A stretch of DNA of 45,288 nucleotides from JAZKIX01 sp040384645 (GTDB lineage Bacteria > Pseudomonadota > Gammaproteobacteria > Burkholderiales > Burkholderiaceae_D). The stretch lies in the NCBI GenBank assembly GCA_040384645.1, contig JAZKIX010000152.1, positions 1 through 45,288 on the forward strand, written 5' to 3'. The stretch's first letter is position 1; every line of letters begins with the position of its first letter. The position numbers and the translations under genes are program-made. Below, in pieces: positions 8,958 to 16,283 of this stretch. The notes below the pieces were generated by a model. That model made no database searches. It worked only from the letters and a program-made list of their open reading frames with translations, and had not been told where the DNA came from.

Positions 8958-9785
8958 ATGCTAAACGCATCAGAAATTCTTAACGCCAGCATTTTGATCG
9001 TGGACGATCAAAAAGCCAATGTCTTGCTGTTGGAGCAAATGTTGCGTCAGGCCGGCTATCAGCGCATTACATCGACCATGGACCCGCAAGCGGTATGCGA
9101 CCTGCATCAGACAAATCGCTACGACTTGATTTTGCTCGATCTGCAAATGCCAAACATGGATGGGTTTCAGGTCATGGAATGCTTGAAGGAAATCGAGACC
9201 GACAGCTATTTGCCGGTGTTAGTTATTACTGCTCAACCCGGTCACAAGTTGCGTGCACTCAAAGCTGGCGCTAAGGATTTTGTCAGCAAGCCATTCGATC
9301 TGGTCGAAGTGCAAACCCGAATTCACAATATGCTCGAAGTGCGGCTGTTGTATCAAAAACTCGACAATTACAATAAGGTGCTGGAACAAACCGTATTGGA
9401 ACGCACTGCCGAATTGCGCGAGAGCGAAGCGCGTTTCAAAAGCTTTACCGAACTCTCGTCAGACTGGTATTGGGAACAAGATGCGGAAGGAAAATTGACC
9501 AAATTCTCTGGCCCTGTGCATGAAATGCTGGGGCTGGAATCGGATGCGGCTGCCGCCAGCACGTCTCTCGTGACGGCACGCTGGAACGCAGCCGAGCGCG
9601 CCATGCTGGACGACAATATCGCTAACCGCCGGCCGTTTCTCGATTTCATCTATAGCCGCACCAACGACGACGGTAGCATTCAATATTTGCAAGTCAGTGG
9701 CGAGCCGATATTTGATTCGTCCAGCCGGTTTATCGGCTATCGCGGTATCGGCATGGATGTGACGGAACGAATGGGACAAAAATAG
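8958..9785 (+). CDS. response regulator with REC and PAS domains, no output domain
   Basis: This 275-residue protein has an N-terminal receiver domain at about 10-125 with the acidic pocket (IVDDQ), acceptor Asp61 in LILLDLQMPNMDG and the VSKPF lysine. A coiled-coil linker follows (LEQTVLERTAELRESEARF, about 140-160). A PAS/PAC domain spans about 163-270, ending GYRGIGMDVTERMGQK and then a stop. Proteins with this front half usually continue into GGDEF, EAL or histidine-kinase domains. Here the chain stops right after the PAC motif. It may act by protein contact, or it may be a shortened diguanylate cyclase. A GGAAGAG ribosome site precedes the ATG. It is coupled to the upstream hybrid kinase gene. 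Confidence 0.88.
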   Translation: MLNASEILNASILIVDDQKANVLLLEQMLRQAGYQRITSTMDPQAVCDLHQTNRYDLILLDLQMPNMDGFQVMECLKEIETDSYLPVLVITAQPGHKLRALKAGAKDFVSKPFDLVEVQTRIHNMLEVRLLYQKLDNYNKVLEQTVLERTAELRESEARFKSFTELSSDWYWEQDAEGKLTKFSGPVHEMLGLESDAAAASTSLVTARWNAAERAMLDDNIANRRPFLDFIYSRTNDDGSIQYLQVSGEPIFDSSSRFIGYRGIGMDVTERMGQK

Positions 9786-9933
9786 ACGGTTTACTTAGCA
9801 AAGCTGCTAGCTGCAGCCGATGTATTGTTTCAATTTGAAGTGCTGTTGGCTTGGTTGATTTCCCTCGCTAAAACATATTTAGTGCAGGGCTGTTATTTAT
9901 TCTAATAAAACCCCAACACATAAAGACGTGTGA
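9786..9933. other. gene-free start of the 766-base gap before aceA
   Basis: No coding frame is supported. The gap at 9786-10551 holds a REP/BIME-like inverted repeat at 9934-10012, dispersed element copy C at 10048-10124, an inverted repeat at 10257-10281 and the aceA promoter region from about 10400. The remaining parts show nothing I can name. Confidence 0.5.
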
Positions 9934-10012
9934 GTAGGGTGCGCCGTGCGCACCGCCGTTGGCTTTGGTCGCGGTTGGTGCGCACGGCCTTGGCGGCCCC
10001 GCACACCCTACC
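9934..10012. repeat. REP/BIME-like inverted repeat starting GTAG and ending CTAC
   Basis: The left arm at 9934-9954 is GTAGGGTGCGCCGTGCGCACC. Its complement begins as GGTGCGCACGGC at 9977-9988. That right arm is then broken by CTTGGCGGCCCCGC before the closing CACCCTAC at about 10004-10011. A cleaner version of the same unit lies at 40915-40976. GTAG next to a palindrome is the layout of REP elements mobilised by REP-associated transposases. The right half is also the left extension of dispersed element copy C. Confidence 0.65.
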
Positions 10013-10047
10013 AAAACAAATAGCAACTCTGATATTGAGTGGTATTT

Positions 10048-10124
10048 GGGGGTATGTCCATAAATACCCATTGTCCCGCACGGATCTATTGGCTTAAATT
10101 TAATACTGTCAGGAGTATATTTTA
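10048..10124 (+). repeat. dispersed element, copy C (core; extended leftward to about 9980)
   Basis: It opens with GGGGGTATGTCC, contains CCATTGTCCCGCACGG and CTATTGGCTTAAATTTAATA, and ends AGGAGTATATTTTATG. The left extension matches copies A and G. This is one of the few copies not adjacent to a facing stop codon. It lies between the REC-PAS gene and aceA. Confidence 0.75.
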
Positions 10125-10256
10125 TGCTCGTGCAGCCTTTTTAAGCCTTCCACCCCTCTAACTTCCTGACTGTACTGATGCCGCCATCTGGTCAGCATCT
10201 AAATTTCCTCCCGGTCGATTTTCCTTGCCGCAACCATCACGCTCTGCCGAACCGTA

Positions 10257-10281
10257 GTTCAAAATTTACCGGATTTTGAAC
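10257..10281. repeat. perfect 9-base inverted repeat upstream of aceA
   Basis: GTTCAAAAT at 10257-10265 and ATTTTGAAC at 10273-10281 flank a 7-base loop. There is no T-tract on either side, so it is not an obvious terminator. A protein-binding site or RNA hairpin is possible. Confidence 0.4.
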
Positions 10282-10443
10282 CGCATTTACTTGATAAATT
10301 TCATCAGCCTAGATTCCATTTCATATCGTGGGAAATCCATGTGCGCAGCAGCATAACGATTTTTCATTGTGAGGAATGTTGTCCCACATCGCAAGATATT
10401 GATCGTAACTAATTGAATATTAACGATTTTAATTTAGTTATAT

Positions 10444-10480
10444 GTCTTATATAAGACTTTGTTGCTGTGCAAAATAAGAC
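10444..10480. promoter_or_regulatory. aceA control region: 14-base perfect palindrome plus extra half-site
   Basis: GTCTTATATAAGAC at 10444-10457 is a perfect palindrome. The half-site ATAAGAC recurs at 10474-10480, just before a TATGAT that could be a -10 box (10481-10486). The arrangement points to a dimeric regulator of the glyoxylate-shunt gene 70 bases downstream. I cannot name the regulator from the sequence. Confidence 0.55.
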
Positions 10481-10551
10481 TATGATTAATTCAGCGCATT
10501 CGCTAAGCTTCACATAAGATTTCCCACTTTGTTAGTCGATAGGAGAGCACC

Positions 10552-11847
10552 ATGACATCTCGTGAACAGCAAGTCCAAGCCCTGCAAAAAGAATGGGATA
10601 CCAATCCACGTTGGAAAGGCGTTACCCGCACCTATACCGCCGATGACGTGGTTCGCCTGCGCGGTTCTTTACAGATCGAGCACACGCTGGCCAAGCGCGG
10701 CGCAGAGAAGTTGTGGGATCTGGTCAATAACGAGCCTTTTGTCAACGCGCTCGGCGCCATGACTGGTAACCAGGCGATGCAGCAAGTCAAGGCGGGTTTG
10801 AAAGCAATTTATTTGTCAGGCTGGCAAGTCGCAGGCGACGCCAATGTCGCCGGTGAAATGTACCCGGATCAATCGCTGTACCCAGCCAATTCGGTGCCTT
10901 TGGTGGTCAAGCGGATTAACAATACATTCCAGCGTGCCGATCAAATCCAATGGTCGGAAGGCAAAGACGACATCGATTATTTCGCCCCGATTATTGCGGA
11001 CGCCGAAGCAGGTTTTGGCGGCGTCTTGAATGCCTACGAATTGATGAAGTCGATGATCGATGCCGGCGCCGCGGGCGTGCATTTTGAAGATCAACTGGCT
11101 TCGGTCAAGAAGTGCGGCCATATGGGCGGCAAAGTCCTGGTACCTACCCGTGAGGCAGTCGAGAAATTGACTGCGGCACGTCTGGCTGCCGATGTGATGG
11201 GCACTTCCACCCTGGTGATTGCCCGCACGGACGCTGAAGCGGCCGATTTGTTGACCTCGGATGTCGATGCCAACGACAAGGACTTCTGTACTGGCGAACG
11301 CACGGTCGAAGGTTTTTACAAGACGCGCCCCGGTATCGAACAAGCCATTTCGCGTGCGCTGGCTTATTGCCCTTACGCCGATCTGGTGTGGTGTGAAACC
11401 GGTAAGCCAGATCTGGTATTCGCCAAGAAATTTGCCGACGCCGTTCACGCTAAATTCCCCGGCAAGATGCTGGCGTATAACTGCTCGCCATCGTTCAATT
11501 GGAAAAAGAATCTGGACGATGCCACCATTGCCAAATTTCAGAAAGAATTGGGGGCGATGGGTTACAAGTTCCAGTTCATCACCTTGGCTGGTTTCCATGC
11601 GCTCAACTATGGCATGTTCAATCTGGCACATGGTTATGCACGGCGTCAGATGTCGGCCTTCGTCGAGTTGCAGGAGGCGGAATTCGCCGCTGCCGATAAA
11701 GGCTTTACCGCCGTCAAGCATCAACGCGAAGTCGGTACCGGTTATTTCGATGCGGTGACGCAAGCGATTCAACAAGGGCAAAGTTCGACCACGGCCTTGC
11801 ACGGTTCGACCGAAGACGAGCAATTTTTTGACCGGAAAGTAGCTTGA
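10552..11847 (+). CDS. aceA: isocitrate lyase
   Basis: Isocitrate lyase splits isocitrate into glyoxylate and succinate, the first step of the glyoxylate shunt for growth on acetate or fatty acids. It acts in the cytosol as a tetramer. The 431 residues match the proteobacterial enzyme. The catalytic loop KKCGHMGGKVLVPT is present, with Cys188 as the general acid/base. FEDQLASVKKCGH and IARTDAEAADLL are further family signatures, and YNCSPSFNWKK is the substrate-binding segment. A strong AGGAGAG ribosome site sits 6 bases before the ATG. The gene stands alone with its own upstream palindromic operator candidate and a strong terminator. Malate synthase is not in the window. Confidence 0.97.
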   Translation: MTSREQQVQALQKEWDTNPRWKGVTRTYTADDVVRLRGSLQIEHTLAKRGAEKLWDLVNNEPFVNALGAMTGNQAMQQVKAGLKAIYLSGWQVAGDANVAGEMYPDQSLYPANSVPLVVKRINNTFQRADQIQWSEGKDDIDYFAPIIADAEAGFGGVLNAYELMKSMIDAGAAGVHFEDQLASVKKCGHMGGKVLVPTREAVEKLTAARLAADVMGTSTLVIARTDAEAADLLTSDVDANDKDFCTGERTVEGFYKTRPGIEQAISRALAYCPYADLVWCETGKPDLVFAKKFADAVHAKFPGKMLAYNCSPSFNWKKNLDDATIAKFQKELGAMGYKFQFITLAGFHALNYGMFNLAHGYARRQMSAFVELQEAEFAAADKGFTAVKHQREVGTGYFDAVTQAIQQGQSSTTALHGSTEDEQFFDRKVA

Positions 11848-11865
11848 TTATTCGATGTTGACCGG

Positions 11866-11896
11866 AAAAAACCGCAGCTTCGGCTGCGGTTTTTTT
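11866..11896 (+). terminator. rho-independent terminator of aceA
   Basis: AACCGCAGC and GCTGCGGTT form a stem around a TTCG tetraloop, followed by a run of seven Ts (11890-11896). It starts about 20 bases after the aceA stop. Confidence 0.92.
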
Positions 11897-11994
11897 ATGC
11901 CCGATTTCTGGAATAGGGCGGACAGGCGTAAAATTGCGCACTGCTTGATGCTGCCACAGCAAGTCCTCCCCATTTTTATGAAGTGTGCAACCCT

Positions 11995-12912
11995 ATGTTG
12001 AGTTACCGCCATGCCTTTCACGCAGGCAATCACGCCGATGTGCTCAAGCACTTCGTCACCATCCAGTTATTACAGTATTTAAATCAAAAAGATACGGCGT
12101 ATAGCTATATCGATACCCATTCCGGTGCCGGCGTGTATGCGCTCGATGGCGGTTACGCCTCAAAAAATGCCGAATACGAAAGCGGCATTGCCAAATTATG
12201 GGACCGCAAGGATCTGCCTGAGCCATTGGCTGAATATGTCAAACTGGTCAAAGGCTTAAATCCAAGCGGCAAGATGCGTTATTACCCCGGCTCGCCTTAT
12301 TGCGCCGACAAAACCATGCGCGAGCAAGACCGTATTCGCTTGTTTGAATTACATCCGGCCGATTGCAAAATCTTGCTCGATAATTTCCGCAAAGTCGAAG
12401 CCCACGCAGCAGAGCAAGGCCAGCGCCCAAGCGGTCGAGGCAAGCGTGTCATGATCCAAAAAGGCGACGGCTTCCTCAGTTTGAAAGCCTTGTTGCCGCC
12501 GCCATCACGTCGTGGCTTGGTGCTGATCGACCCGCCGTATGAGGATAAGACCGATTACCGCAAGGTCAAAGATACACTGGCCGATGCCTTGTTGCGTTTC
12601 GCAACCGGCACTTACGCGATCTGGTATCCGGTTTTGCATCGCATGGAATCACGCCAGTTCGCGGATAAATTGAAAACATTGCCGGCCAATGGCTGGCTCA
12701 ACGTTACCCTGACCATCGGTACACCATCGCCCGATGGCTTCGGCTTAACCAGCAGCGGCATGTTTGTAATTAATCCTCCGTACACTTTGGAGCCGATGTT
12801 GAAGCAAGTCATGCCGTATCTGGTGACCTTGCTCGGCGTCGATTCCGGTGCTGGCTATACGCTAGAGACTGGTGCTACCAAGGCTGTCCATACTGGAACA
12901 CGACGCGTTTAA
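11995..12912 (+). CDS. rlmJ: 23S rRNA (adenine-2030-N6)-methyltransferase RlmJ
   Basis: RlmJ methylates N6 of A2030 in 23S rRNA using AdoMet. The start at 11995 gives MLSYRHAFHAGNHADVLKH, matching the family's N-terminus closely. An in-frame GTG four codons upstream is less likely. DTHSGAGVYAL (about residues 42-52) is the AdoMet-binding segment, and the catalytic LVLIDPPYED (Asp179 by this count) is the DPPY motif of amino-methyltransferases. The length of 305 residues is slightly above the E. coli protein (280). It stands between the aceA terminator and the isc operon, with its own start and no visible strong ribosome site. Confidence 0.93.
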   Translation: MLSYRHAFHAGNHADVLKHFVTIQLLQYLNQKDTAYSYIDTHSGAGVYALDGGYASKNAEYESGIAKLWDRKDLPEPLAEYVKLVKGLNPSGKMRYYPGSPYCADKTMREQDRIRLFELHPADCKILLDNFRKVEAHAAEQGQRPSGRGKRVMIQKGDGFLSLKALLPPPSRRGLVLIDPPYEDKTDYRKVKDTLADALLRFATGTYAIWYPVLHRMESRQFADKLKTLPANGWLNVTLTIGTPSPDGFGLTSSGMFVINPPYTLEPMLKQVMPYLVTLLGVDSGAGYTLETGATKAVHTGTRRV

Positions 12913-12968
12913 TTCTCTAGGGCAAGGTCAGCCGAGGCAGGCGCCGGACAAACTTGGTCAAATTTGCT

Positions 12969-13006
12969 ATACTTGAGTAATTCATTCAACTAATAATGAT
13001 TAGTTG
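12969..13006 (+). promoter_or_regulatory. IscR-type operator region upstream of iscR
   Basis: ATACTTGAGTAATTCATTCA begins at 12969 and contains TTGA and TCAA half-sites in inverted order (12973-12989), resembling IscR type 1 boxes. An adjoining perfect inverted repeat, CAACTAAT (12987-12994) and ATTAGTTG (12999-13006), follows at once. Both lie just upstream of iscR, where autorepression by [2Fe-2S]-IscR is known in the family. Which half is the operator is inference. Confidence 0.65.
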
Positions 13007-13036
13007 AAATCAGGTGAGCTTTTAACCGGGGTTGTA

Positions 13037-13507
13037 ATGCGTCTGACCACCAAAGGTCGTTTTGCGGTAACTGCGATGATTGATCTGGCTTTGCGTCAGG
13101 ACAAAGGTCCGGTGACGCTTTCCGGCATTAGCCAGCGGCAAGATATTTCACTTTCATATTTGGAACAATTATTCGGCAAATTGCGCCGGCACGAGATCGT
13201 CGAATCGGTACGCGGCCCCGGCGGCGGTTATAGCCTGGCACGCATGGCAAACGAAGTCACTGTGGCAGACATCATCATTGCCGTGGATGAGCCGCTTGAT
13301 GCGACCCAATGTGGCGGTAAAGAAAATTGCCATAGCGCCGATCATGAAAACGGCACCCGCTGCATGACGCACGACCTCTGGACTACGCTCAATGAAAAGA
13401 TGGTCGATTATCTCGACTCGGTTTCATTGCAAGACTTGGTAGACCAACAAAAACATCGAAGTACCGAACAAAGCGTTGTGGTGATGCACCGCAACGCTGC
13501 AGCTTGA
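13037..13507 (+). CDS. iscR: Rrf2-family iron-sulfur cluster regulator IscR
   Basis: IscR senses Fe-S status through a [2Fe-2S] cluster and controls the isc operon. The ATG at 13037 gives MRLTTKGRFAVTAMIDLAL, the family's conserved start; the frame is open upstream to 13004 but without a better start. The winged HTH includes GISQRQDISLSYLEQLF and VRGPGGGYSLA (about 30-75). Cluster ligands are visible as C-x5-C-x10-C (CGGKENC, then TRCMTHDLW). The loop between the second and third cysteines is 5 residues longer than in E. coli. The downstream His in CMTHDLW is kept as the fourth ligand candidate. It is the first gene of the isc operon, 17 bases before iscS. Confidence 0.95.
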   Translation: MRLTTKGRFAVTAMIDLALRQDKGPVTLSGISQRQDISLSYLEQLFGKLRRHEIVESVRGPGGGYSLARMANEVTVADIIIAVDEPLDATQCGGKENCHSADHENGTRCMTHDLWTTLNEKMVDYLDSVSLQDLVDQQKHRSTEQSVVVMHRNAAA

Positions 13508-13524
13508 TTGAATTGGAGTCGCTA

Positions 13525-14801
13525 ATGAACGCACCAGCCGAAAAAAACTTTGAAACCAGCTTGATGGATACCCTGAAAGCCGAGCATTTCCCTATTTACA
13601 TGGATTATTCGGCCACTACGCCGATTGATCCACGGGTTGCCGACAAGATGATTCCTTATCTGCGCGAGCAATTTGGGAATCCTGCTTCCCGCAGCCATAT
13701 GTATGGCTGGACTNNNNNNNNNNTGCTGAGAAAGCAGTGGAAGATGCTCGCGGCCAAGTCGCTGCACTGGTCAACGCCGATTCACGCGAAATCATCTGGA
13801 CTTCCGGTGCCACCGAAGGCAATAACCTGGCACTTAAAGGTGCGGCGCAGTTCTACAAAACCAAGGGCAAGCACATCATCACCGTTAAGACCGAGCATAA
13901 AGCGGTTTTGGACACGGTGCGCGAGTTGGAGCGCCAAGGTTTTGACGCGACTTATTTACAGCCGCAAGACAATGGCTTGATCACGATTGAACAATTGGCT
14001 GAAGCCATTCGTCCGGATACGATTTTGGTGTCGGTGATGTTAGTCAATAATGAAATCGGCGTGATCCAGCCTATCGATGAAATCGGTGAATTATGCCGTG
14101 CCAAAGGTATTATTTTCCACTGTGATGCAGCACAAGCGACCGGGAAAGTAGCTATCGATTTGGAAAAAACCAAAGTCGATCTGATGACTTTCACCGCACA
14201 TAAAACCAACGGTCCAAAAGGTATTGGCGCCTTGTATGTACGGCGCAAACCACGCGTGCGCCTGGAAGCACAAATGCACGGCGGTGGTCACGAGCGCGGC
14301 ATGCGTTCAGGCACTTTGCCGGTGCATCAGATCGTCGGCATGGGCGAAGCCTTCCATATCGCCAAAGAAGAAATGGATAGCGAAATCACCCGCATCCGCG
14401 CCTTACGTGATCGTCTTGCCACTGGCTTGCAGGAAATCGAAGAGGTCTATATCAATGGCGATATGGCACATCGCGTACCGCACAACTTGAATGTCAGCTT
14501 CAATTATGTCGAAGGCGAGTCCTTGATCATGGCAATTAAAGGGCTGGCCGTATCGTCCGGTTCGGCCTGTACTTCGGCCAGCTTGGAGCCGTCGTATGTA
14601 TTGCGTGCGCTGGGTCGCAGCGATGAATTGGCGCATAGCTCGATCCGCTTCACGATTGGCCGCTTTACGACCGAGGAAGATATTGATTTTGCGATTGATT
14701 TGCTCAAGTCTAAAGTCGGTAAATTGCGTGAATTGTCACCCTTGTGGGATATGTTCAAAGAAGGAATCGACATCAATTCGATTCAGTGGGCTGCGCATTA
14801 A
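13525..14801 (+). CDS. iscS: cysteine desulfurase IscS (interrupted only by an assembly gap)
   Basis: IscS is a PLP enzyme that takes sulfur from cysteine and passes it as persulfide to IscU and tRNA-thiolation partners. Start is the ATG at 13525 after a GGAGTCGC ribosome site. The N-terminus is about 20 residues longer than E. coli IscS before YMDYSATTPIDPRV. The PLP lysine is in HKTNGPKGIGALYV and the catalytic cysteine loop is SSGSACTSASLEPS. Ten Ns at 13714-13723 shift the frame. Removing them and merging one T gives GWTAEKAVEDARGQ, the exact family sequence, so the gene is intact at about 421 residues. It lies between iscR and iscU in the canonical operon. Confidence 0.95.
13714..13723. 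other. assembly gap (10 N) inside iscS
   Basis: The Ns have T on each side. Removing them plus the duplicate T restores the conserved IscS sequence and frame with no missing residue. Confidence 0.9.
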
Positions 14802-14833
14802 TTCGACGTTTTAAACGCTGTCTTAAATTTTGT

Positions 14834-14854
14834 CATTCTCTCTGCGAGAGGATG
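14834..14854 (+). promoter_or_regulatory. intercistronic RNA hairpin between iscS and iscU
   Basis: CATTCTCTC (14834-14842) pairs with GAGAGGATG (14846-14854) around a 3-base loop, giving 9 pairs including one G-U. No T-tract follows, so it is not a terminator. It could protect the iscU-side transcript or mark an RNA processing point. Confidence 0.5.
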
Positions 14855-14876
14855 CGTTCTGTAAAGGGGTATCAAA

Positions 14877-15278
14877 ATGGCTTATTCAGAAAAAGTGTTG
14901 GATCACTATGAAAATCCACGCAACGTAGGCGCCTTCGATAAAGGCGACGAAACTGTCGGTACGGGCATGGTCGGCGCCCCTGCTTGCGGCGACGTCATGA
15001 AATTGCAAATCAAGGTCGGTGCCGATGGATTGATCGAAGACGCCAAGTTCAAGACCTACGGTTGCGGTTCAGCGATTGCATCAAGCTCGCTGGTGACTGA
15101 ATGGGTCAAGGGCAAAACATTGGATCAGGCATTGTCGATCAAGAATACCCAAATCGCGGAAGAATTGGCTTTGCCACCAGTGAAAATTCACTGTTCCATC
15201 CTGGCCGAAGATGCGATCAAGGCTGCCGTGCTCGATTACAAAACCCGGCATCCGGCAGTTGTGGCAGAGGCTGTTTAG
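14877..15278 (+). CDS. iscU: iron-sulfur cluster scaffold IscU
   Basis: IscU is the scaffold on which [2Fe-2S] clusters are built from IscS sulfur before HscA/HscB-aided transfer. The 133 residues contain all signature parts. The three ligand cysteines are in APACGDVMK, KTYGCGSAIASSS and KIHCSILAEDAIKAA. The conserved Asp of ACGD is present, as is the LPPVK motif (about 98-102) that HscA recognises. The length fits the family (about 128). It lies third in the operon, 75 bases after iscS with an RNA hairpin in the gap. Confidence 0.97.
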   Translation: MAYSEKVLDHYENPRNVGAFDKGDETVGTGMVGAPACGDVMKLQIKVGADGLIEDAKFKTYGCGSAIASSSLVTEWVKGKTLDQALSIKNTQIAEELALPPVKIHCSILAEDAIKAAVLDYKTRHPAVVAEAV

Positions 15279-15288
15279 TAAGCTGATA

Positions 15289-15318
15289 GCGCCTTGATCC
15301 GAAAAGGTGAGAAGGCGC
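15289..15318 (+). promoter_or_regulatory. inverted repeat between iscU and iscA
   Basis: GCGCCTT (15289-15295) and AAGGCGC (15312-15318) form a perfect 7-base stem with a 16-base loop just before the iscA ribosome site. It may influence iscA translation or transcript stability; there is no T-tract. Confidence 0.35.
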
Positions 15319-15333
15319 CAAGCGGAGAGAATT

Positions 15334-15657
15334 ATGGCAATTACATTGACAGAAAAAGCGGCGAAACATATCAACCGCTATATCGAACGCAGAGGCAAAG
15401 GCGTTGGCCTGCGTTTCGGCGTGCGTACCACTGGCTGTTCCGGCCTGGCTTACAAACTTGAGTATGTGGACGAAGTCGCGAGTGAAGACAATGTATTCGA
15501 GTCGCATGGAGTGAAGGTCTTCGTCGATCCCAAAAGTTTGCCTTATATCGACGGTACCGAACTCGATTTCGCGCGGGAAGGATTGAATGAAGGTTTTAAA
15601 TTCAATAATCCGAATGTGAAAGACGCTTGTGGCTGCGGTGAAAGTTTCCGCATATAG
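15334..15657 (+). CDS. iscA: iron-sulfur cluster assembly protein IscA
   Basis: IscA is an A-type carrier that binds iron or Fe-S clusters and delivers them to targets. Start is the ATG at 15334 (MAITLTEKAAKHI) after GGAGAG; the frame runs open to 15307 but those nine residues are not family-like. The length is 107 residues, as in E. coli. The three conserved cysteines are present: GVRTTGCSGLAYKLEYVD and the C-terminal DACGCGESF. It is fourth in the operon and is followed by a terminator-like stem before hscB. Confidence 0.96.
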   Translation: MAITLTEKAAKHINRYIERRGKGVGLRFGVRTTGCSGLAYKLEYVDEVASEDNVFESHGVKVFVDPKSLPYIDGTELDFAREGLNEGFKFNNPNVKDACGCGESFRI

Positions 15658-15697
15658 TTGATTGCTTTGCCCTGACGTCGTTGCCTTTGTGTTTTCC

Positions 15698-15732
15698 AAA
15701 AGCCTGTTGAAACACTGACAGGCTTTTATTTT
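15698..15732 (+). terminator. internal terminator/attenuator between iscA and hscB
   Basis: AAAAGCCTGT (15698-15707) and ACAGGCTTTT (15718-15727) form a perfect 10-base stem with a 10-base loop, followed by a T-rich run. It looks like a genuine rho-independent terminator, yet it sits inside the isc gene order 14 bases before the hscB start. It probably reduces, rather than ends, transcription of the chaperone half. Confidence 0.75.
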
Positions 15733-15740
15733 GAGTATCC

Positions 15741-16256
15741 ATGCAAAATCATTTCGATTTATTTCAGTTGCCTCAGCAATTCGAGCTTGATTTGCCGGCT
15801 TTGGATGCGGCCTATCGCGAAGTGCAAAATCAGGTGCATCCCGATAAGTTCGTCAATCAATCCGACGCCGAAAAACGGGTTGCCATGCAATGGGCAACGC
15901 GCGCCAACGAAGCGTATCAAACGCTGAAAAATCCACTGAAGCGCGCCAAATATTTATGCGAGTTAAATGGCGTCGATTTGCAGATTGAATCGAATACCGC
16001 TATGCCAGTTGCTTTCTTGATGCAGCAGATGGAATGGCGCGAAGCTTTGGAAGATGCGCGTGCGGCCAAAGATCTGACGGCGCTGGAATCGCTGGATATC
16101 GAGTTGTCAGCCGCCCGCAAGGCCAGCTTGGCGCAGATCGCACAGCACATCGAAACGAATGATTTTGTCCAGGCTGGGCAAGACATTCGTCAGCTCATGT
16201 TTCTGGAAAAATTCGGCGAAGAAGTCGGTTTTGCATTTGAATCACTTTCGTATTAA
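15741..16256 (+). CDS. hscB: Fe-S assembly co-chaperone HscB
   Basis: HscB is a J-domain protein that brings IscU to the Hsp70 HscA and stimulates its ATPase. The J-domain occupies about residues 1-75 with the essential NQVHPDKF (HPD tripeptide). DAAYREVQNQ and RANEAYQTLKNPLKRAKYLC match the family. The C-terminal helical region (about 90-170) binds IscU; FLMQQMEWREALEDAR is characteristic. The 171 residues are the same length as E. coli HscB. It starts right after a terminator-like stem and lies 27 bases before hscA. Confidence 0.95.
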   Translation: MQNHFDLFQLPQQFELDLPALDAAYREVQNQVHPDKFVNQSDAEKRVAMQWATRANEAYQTLKNPLKRAKYLCELNGVDLQIESNTAMPVAFLMQQMEWREALEDARAAKDLTALESLDIELSAARKASLAQIAQHIETNDFVQAGQDIRQLMFLEKFGEEVGFAFESLSY

Positions 16257-16283
16257 AAGCTTTACATTAAAGGCTTTACTAAC

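Noticed and set aside
10816..11823. 335-residue open frame on the minus strand
   Set aside because: Antisense to aceA, whose identity is certain; no family-like motifs.
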